Positions 60,329-64,000 of a stretch of 64,000 bases of DNA are shown piece after piece (the stretch's first letter is position 1; each line of letters begins with the position of its first letter). A program made the translations under genes and the position numbers. Origin of the DNA: Caldilineaceae bacterium (GTDB lineage Bacteria > Chloroflexota > Anaerolineae > Caldilineales > Caldilineaceae); NCBI GenBank assembly GCA_020846635.1, contig JADLDO010000028.1, positions 434,001 to 498,000 on the forward strand, given 5' to 3'. Below the pieces are notes generated by a model. It worked only from the letters and a program-made list of their open reading frames with translations, was not told where the DNA came from and did no database searches.

Positions 60329-61192
60329 TTACTGCATCTGTAGATCCCAGGTGCCGTCGTCGAGGATGCGGAAATAGCGGACGGTGGCATCCTCGAAACA
60401 GGCGAGCAGCCGCCCACTTTGGAAGCGCTGCAGGACGGCGTATTGGCAGAGCCGTTCTTCACGCGGGACAGTGCCCAAGACCGCTTGCAGTTCGGGATCG
60501 CTGCACCAGAGCTTGCCAAAGCCGCGGCGCGGCAGCGGTGGCGAATCTTCCTCTCCCCCCAACGGATTGCAGGGATAGGTGGGGTCGGTTCCCTCTACCC
60601 AGGTATCTTCATAGGTATGATAGGTTCCATCGGGCAGGAGCACATAGATCGTCTTTTCTTGGCTAAACCAGAGCATAAAGCGGTCTGTGGGCTCGGCATC
60701 GCCAAACTCGTTGATGGCAATCGGGTCAAAAACCGCCGGTTCGGTGGCACAGCCCATGCGCTGCTCCAGGTTGGGATAGCCCACCAGGTCGAGGCTGGAC
60801 TCGATCTCACAGTCGCCCCCATCTTCTGCCTCCAGCGGCGTAAAGACTGGCGTAGAGGCCCCGCTTTGCGTCGTTGTCGTGGTAGCAGCGCCGGTTGCAA
60901 CTGAATTGGTCGCTGCGGGTGTGGAAACGAGGGTCGCGATTCCTGCCGGTGTCGCCGCGACTGGCGTCGCCGTGGACGCGACAGCCGCGCTTGTGGCTGC
61001 CTCTGCTGTGGGCAAGGCCGACACGGGTGCTTCCGCCGCGGGTATGAAGGTTGTTGTAGGCGTCGGCTCTTCATCTCCACCACATGCAGCCAGGAGCATA
61101 CAGAGGAGCAGGATCAGCAGCAACAACGAGCCATGCCGCGCCCTCATCATCAGATGAAGATCATGCGGATGGACAAATGGGCGATAGTTCAT
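60329..61192 (-). CDS. Exported lipoprotein, unknown
   Basis: 287 residues: lipobox CMLLAACGGDEEP after SLLLLILLL, an Ala/Thr/Val/Pro linker to about residue 135, then a C-terminal domain of about 150 residues with several cysteines (GDCEIESSLDLVG, CATEPAVFDPI, WVEGTDPTYPCNPLGG, RRGFGKLWCSDPELQAVLG). The R-G-F-G-K-x-W...LG phrase recurs in exported Chloroflexota proteins as I recall, without known function. The ATG at 61192 has AGGA 8 nt upstream; the frame runs 27 codons further. Lies between the glycosyltransferase gene (82 nt) and rsmD. Confidence 0.78.
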   Translation of the reverse strand: MNYRPFVHPHDLHLMMRARHGSLLLLILLLCMLLAACGGDEEPTPTTTFIPAAEAPVSALPTAEAATSAAVASTATPVAATPAGIATLVSTPAATNSVATGAATTTTTQSGASTPVFTPLEAEDGGDCEIESSLDLVGYPNLEQRMGCATEPAVFDPIAINEFGDAEPTDRFMLWFSQEKTIYVLLPDGTYHTYEDTWVEGTDPTYPCNPLGGEEDSPPLPRRGFGKLWCSDPELQAVLGTVPREERLCQYAVLQRFQSGRLLACFEDATVRYFRILDDGTWDLQMQ

Positions 61193-61274
61193 AGTTCTTT
61201 CCTCGTATACTTCATACACTTGACATATCGGGTACATAAAGCGTCTTTGCATCAGCTCCAGCGCACAGGCCATT

Positions 61275-63668
61275 TTATGGGTTGGCTGTCACCACAACCG
61301 GCCCAAGCTCAATCGCATAGTCGCGTGGCCCTGCGCTAATCGGCAAACGTTGCCCGCTCACCGGGTCATACAGCCCCACGGCGATGGTGTAACTGCCTGT
61401 GGGCAGATCGTTTGGCAAGAGCAGCCCATAGCGGTCGATGATCTTCTCGCCAGGCTGCCACGTCGTGGTGGGACGCAGCCATTGCACCGGCTGACCATCG
61501 CGCTGGGCGAGCTTGTCATTATTGGCATTGAGCAGATGCACAAAGACCTGATAATTATTCGTCATGGGGCGCAAAGTCTCCCAACGCAAGGCAAGCAGCA
61601 GTTCGCCGCCGGGCTGCGTCTCTGGGCTCAGCGCATAGCCATCCAGCCGGATCCAGCCATTGCCGCTGTTGATCCCTTCGGCTGCAAGGGCCGGGTCGCC
61701 AAAGATCGTGCCAAGCCCCGCTTCTTGCAGCGGGCGATAGGGCGCGGTGGCATAGAGCGCCAAGCGCTGCCCATCCGGTTCGCTCATGCGCGTGTCGATC
61801 AGCAGGAAATCTTCGCCGCGCAACAAGCGTTCCCAGCCCGACTCATGCGGCTGCAAGCCATCGGGCAGCACCCAAATCCGGCTGTATTCCTGGCGCAGCT
61901 TGGCTAACCAGGTGGCATTGCCCACGTCCAGATTGCCCTGTCCAAAGAAGCCATAGAGGGGCAAGCGCCCATGATAGACGTTGGCGAATTCCTGGGTGCG
62001 GGTGGGTTCGAGCAGGAGAATGGCGTCGCCTGCCTGTTCATCCTGACGGATGCGTGCTGCCGCCTGGCCCAGTTCGCGGTCGCTCAGATAGCTGTTGGCA
62101 TAGAAAAGCACTGCCAGGGTCATCGCCGTGATAAAGAAAAAACCGGCGCTGTTGAGCCAACCGCTTGGCACCTCGCCCATCTGCTCTTGGCGTAAATAGC
62201 GCAGCAGCCAAAAAGTGCCCACGATCACTGCCGCCAGCGGAAAGACCAATCCGAGCCAATCCACGCTTCCCTGGCTTCGCCACCACGCCAGGTGGATATT
62301 CTCTGGCAGCAGATATCGCCATTGTAATACCAACGGTGAGAGCCGTGGATCGGCAAAGGTTTGCGTTGCAAAGAGGGGGCTGATGCTTGCCGCCAGATAA
62401 TCCTGCACCAAGCCATAGGGGATGAGCAGCCCCAACCACTGTACCGCCACCGAGATCAAGACCAGCGCCCACACGCCGGCGCGTGCCAATCGGCCACCTG
62501 CACGCTGCACAATGATACGCTCTAGGATGGGGCCAGTGAGCAGGGCCAGAAAGGGCAGGATCGGCGCGAGGAAGCGCGGCCCCCAACTATAGCCGCCATG
62601 CCACATATACCACTTGCCATAGACCAGCACATAGAGCAGGCTGATGGCAACGCAAAAGAGAAAGACAGGCCGCGCCTGCCGCCAAAAGAGCCGCGCGGCG
62701 GGAATGGCAAGCAGCAGCACCGGGCTATACCAAATGATACCGCGTGCAGGCCCGGCGATCAGCCCGCTGATGCCAAACCACCAGACCGCATTAAACTGCT
62801 CTGTCTCCACATAGCCACTATCCCACACACTGCCAAAACGCGCCCAGTTCCACCAGAGCGAGGCGACCCCTGCCAGGACCACGGGAATGAGGAAGGTGAC
62901 AAGCGGTCGCCAGTGATCTTTGTAGAGACTGCGCAGCCCTTCGCGCCAGGTGGTGGGGCGGGGCAAAGGCGCACGATCCGGGCGCTCCACGGGCGCGGCG
63001 GCAAAGATGGCGAAGATCAGCCCCACCAGAAAGAGAGGCAGTGTTACCAAGTTGATCACGCGCGTCAAATAGGCCAATCCCCAGGCCAAGCTGCCCAGCA
63101 GCAAATAGCGTTTGCGCGCTGTTTGGCTGTAGCTCAACAGCCCATAGAAAGCCCCAAAAAGCCCCAATCCACAGACCGGGTCACTAAAAAAGGTCTGGGT
63201 ATAGGGCCAGGCGAGCGTTGCCAGGCCAAAGATCAAGGCGACCGCAACGGAGGTGGGACGGCTCCAGCCGAGGCGTCGCCCGGTGCGAAAGAGCAGCCCG
63301 CCTGTCCACGCCGTGAGGAACGGGTTGAGCAGCATGGCAATCTGCGCCAGCCCAATGGCGGGCCAGATGCGAGCCAGCCAGATCAAGGGATAGGCCAACA
63401 GCGCCATGCCCAGCCCCTTGCGGCTGTACAGGTCGCCATCGGGGCCGATGTTGCCCTGCTGGTTGCCCATCCACAGCAGTTGGTTGCTGTCGATTTCGCC
63501 CCGGCGCACCATGCTTTCGGTGGTGGCAAACATGGCAAGACCGTCGCTACTCTCGATGTAGCCGGTATAGGTAAGCAGATAACAGGCAAAAAGCAAACAG
63601 ATGACACAGAGCGCCAGTGTGCGGTCGCGACTGTCAATCTCTGGAATGTTTGTCACTCGAAGGGCCAT
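61275..63668 (-). CDS. Membrane glycosyltransferase-like protein (GT-C/GT39 type)
   Basis: 797 residues. About 11-13 hydrophobic segments up to residue 500, with a first exported loop containing YIESSDGLAMFATTESMVRR (conserved acidic residue typical of GT-C enzymes) and GDLYSRKGLGMALLAYPL. The remaining 300 residues are soluble, ending in a beta-sandwich (WIRLDGYALSPETQPGGELL, NYQVFVHLLNANNDKLAQ, LPTGSYTIAVGLYDPVSGQR). GT-C enzymes transfer sugar from a lipid carrier to protein or glycan outside the cell. No strong ribosome site before the ATG at 63668. A homologue follows upstream. Confidence 0.82.
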   Translation of the reverse strand: MALRVTNIPEIDSRDRTLALCVICLLFACYLLTYTGYIESSDGLAMFATTESMVRRGEIDSNQLLWMGNQQGNIGPDGDLYSRKGLGMALLAYPLIWLARIWPAIGLAQIAMLLNPFLTAWTGGLLFRTGRRLGWSRPTSVAVALIFGLATLAWPYTQTFFSDPVCGLGLFGAFYGLLSYSQTARKRYLLLGSLAWGLAYLTRVINLVTLPLFLVGLIFAIFAAAPVERPDRAPLPRPTTWREGLRSLYKDHWRPLVTFLIPVVLAGVASLWWNWARFGSVWDSGYVETEQFNAVWWFGISGLIAGPARGIIWYSPVLLLAIPAARLFWRQARPVFLFCVAISLLYVLVYGKWYMWHGGYSWGPRFLAPILPFLALLTGPILERIIVQRAGGRLARAGVWALVLISVAVQWLGLLIPYGLVQDYLAASISPLFATQTFADPRLSPLVLQWRYLLPENIHLAWWRSQGSVDWLGLVFPLAAVIVGTFWLLRYLRQEQMGEVPSGWLNSAGFFFITAMTLAVLFYANSYLSDRELGQAAARIRQDEQAGDAILLLEPTRTQEFANVYHGRLPLYGFFGQGNLDVGNATWLAKLRQEYSRIWVLPDGLQPHESGWERLLRGEDFLLIDTRMSEPDGQRLALYATAPYRPLQEAGLGTIFGDPALAAEGINSGNGWIRLDGYALSPETQPGGELLLALRWETLRPMTNNYQVFVHLLNANNDKLAQRDGQPVQWLRPTTTWQPGEKIIDRYGLLLPNDLPTGSYTIAVGLYDPVSGQRLPISAGPRDYAIELGPVVVTANP

Positions 63669-63721
63669 AGAAACTCAGTTTAAGGTCTATCTACGAATCA
63701 AGCCGCTAATCAATCCGTTAG

Positions 63722-64000
63722 CTACTCTACGAATACAGGCAGCACCAGGTGATCATCCTCACTGCCATTCGCCAGCGTCAGCGTGCGCCGTCCATGCTCA
63801 TCATAGAGTCCCACCAGCAGTTGATAGGTGCCGGGGCTGCTGCCCTCCGGCAATGACAACTGATAAGGGTCACGGATCAGCGCGCCTGGCTGCCATGTGT
63901 CCGTGGGGGCAAGGCCCGCCACAGGCCAATTGTCCTGCTGCGCCACCAGCGTTCCTGCGGGATCGAACAACTGGGTAAAGACCGTATAGCGCGCGGTCAC
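63722..64000 (-). CDS. C-terminal part of a second glycosyltransferase-like protein (5' end outside the window)
   Basis: The last 92 residues of a protein read from beyond the right edge. It aligns with the C-terminal beta-sandwich of the previous gene: TVFTQLFDPAGTLVAQQDNW, TDTWQPGALIRDPYQLSLPE and SPGTYQLLVGLYDEHGRRTL against VFVHLLNANNDKLAQRDG, TTTWQPGEKIIDRYGLLL and PTGSYTIAVGLYDPVSGQR. Tandem paralogue, 53 nt upstream of the 61275-63668 gene. Confidence 0.75.
   Translation of the reverse strand: MTARYTVFTQLFDPAGTLVAQQDNWPVAGLAPTDTWQPGALIRDPYQLSLPEGSSPGTYQLLVGLYDEHGRRTLTLANGSEDDHLVLPVFVE

Noticed and set aside
62598..63683. 361-codon plus-strand frame opposite the glycosyltransferase
   Set aside because: Antisense to a membrane protein; hydrophilic Gln/Arg/Pro-rich translation without domains.

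Overview
The window looks like a chromosomal segment of a filamentous or heterotrophic member of the Chloroflexota (Caldilineae/Anaerolineae type). This is inferred from moderately high GC, from solute-binding lipoproteins with long Ala/Thr/Glu/Pro linkers after the lipobox, from GT-C glycosyltransferases with a C-terminal beta domain, and from the general gene repertoire. No ribosomal RNA or other decisive marker is present. I see no tRNA, prophage, insertion sequence or CRISPR array.

Layout. 1-4.5 kb: sucA-sucB (2-oxoglutarate dehydrogenase E1 and E2) on the minus strand. 4.9-15.8 kb: a seven-gene plus-strand chemosensory operon, CheW / CheR-TPR / CheW with N-terminal extension / six-TM MCP / CheA-REC / CheB / REC-GAF-GAF-PAS-HK-REC hybrid kinase. 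Its composition matches the Pseudomonas Wsp system, but a hybrid histidine kinase stands where the diguanylate cyclase WspR would be. 15.8-22.8 kb: small-molecule catabolism, with a VOC protein and a TIM-barrel protein, a tightly packed plus-strand operon (dienelactone hydrolase, DUF6295, aspartoacylase-like, creatininase-like), and a minus-strand operon facing it (amidohydrolase, Rieske protein, SDR). 22.8-25 kb: small genes including DUF1801, a VapC-type toxin with its antitoxin, DUF2283 and a membrane-anchored protein.

25.1-34.3 kb: a sugar or sugar-acid module. A DapA-family aldolase/lyase and two enolase-superfamily dehydratases run on the plus strand and converge on a four-gene ABC importer (ATPase, two permeases, RhaS-like binding lipoprotein). 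The importer is read from a clear -35/-10 promoter with a palindrome just downstream. 34.7-38.2 kb: a large secreted Het-C-like/VWA/PPC/BACON/cadherin-like protein. 38.3-43.3 kb: a DoeB-like deacetylase, an ANT-like nucleotidyltransferase, a DUF433/DUF5615 toxin-antitoxin pair, a two-component system and a small membrane protein. 43.5-49.9 kb: a second, MalEFG-type sugar ABC operon ending in a GHL6-type glycosidase-like protein, with a U7 terminator between binding protein and permeases. 50-57.7 kb: mixed housekeeping genes (CinA/PncC, THUMP-like methyltransferase, cation/proton antiporter, Gfo/Idh/MocA oxidoreductase). 58-64 kb: a di-heme cytochrome peroxidase-like protein, then a minus-strand group of rsmD, a lipoprotein and two glycosyltransferase-like genes, the last cut by the window edge.

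Two genome-level patterns stand out. A family of related intergenic hairpins (core CTTCCGGGAGGGT and variants) appears at five sites, one inside a 136-bp imperfect palindrome. Short perfect or near-perfect tandem duplications (10-15 bp, 2-3 copies) recur at gene ends, in linkers and at one start codon.
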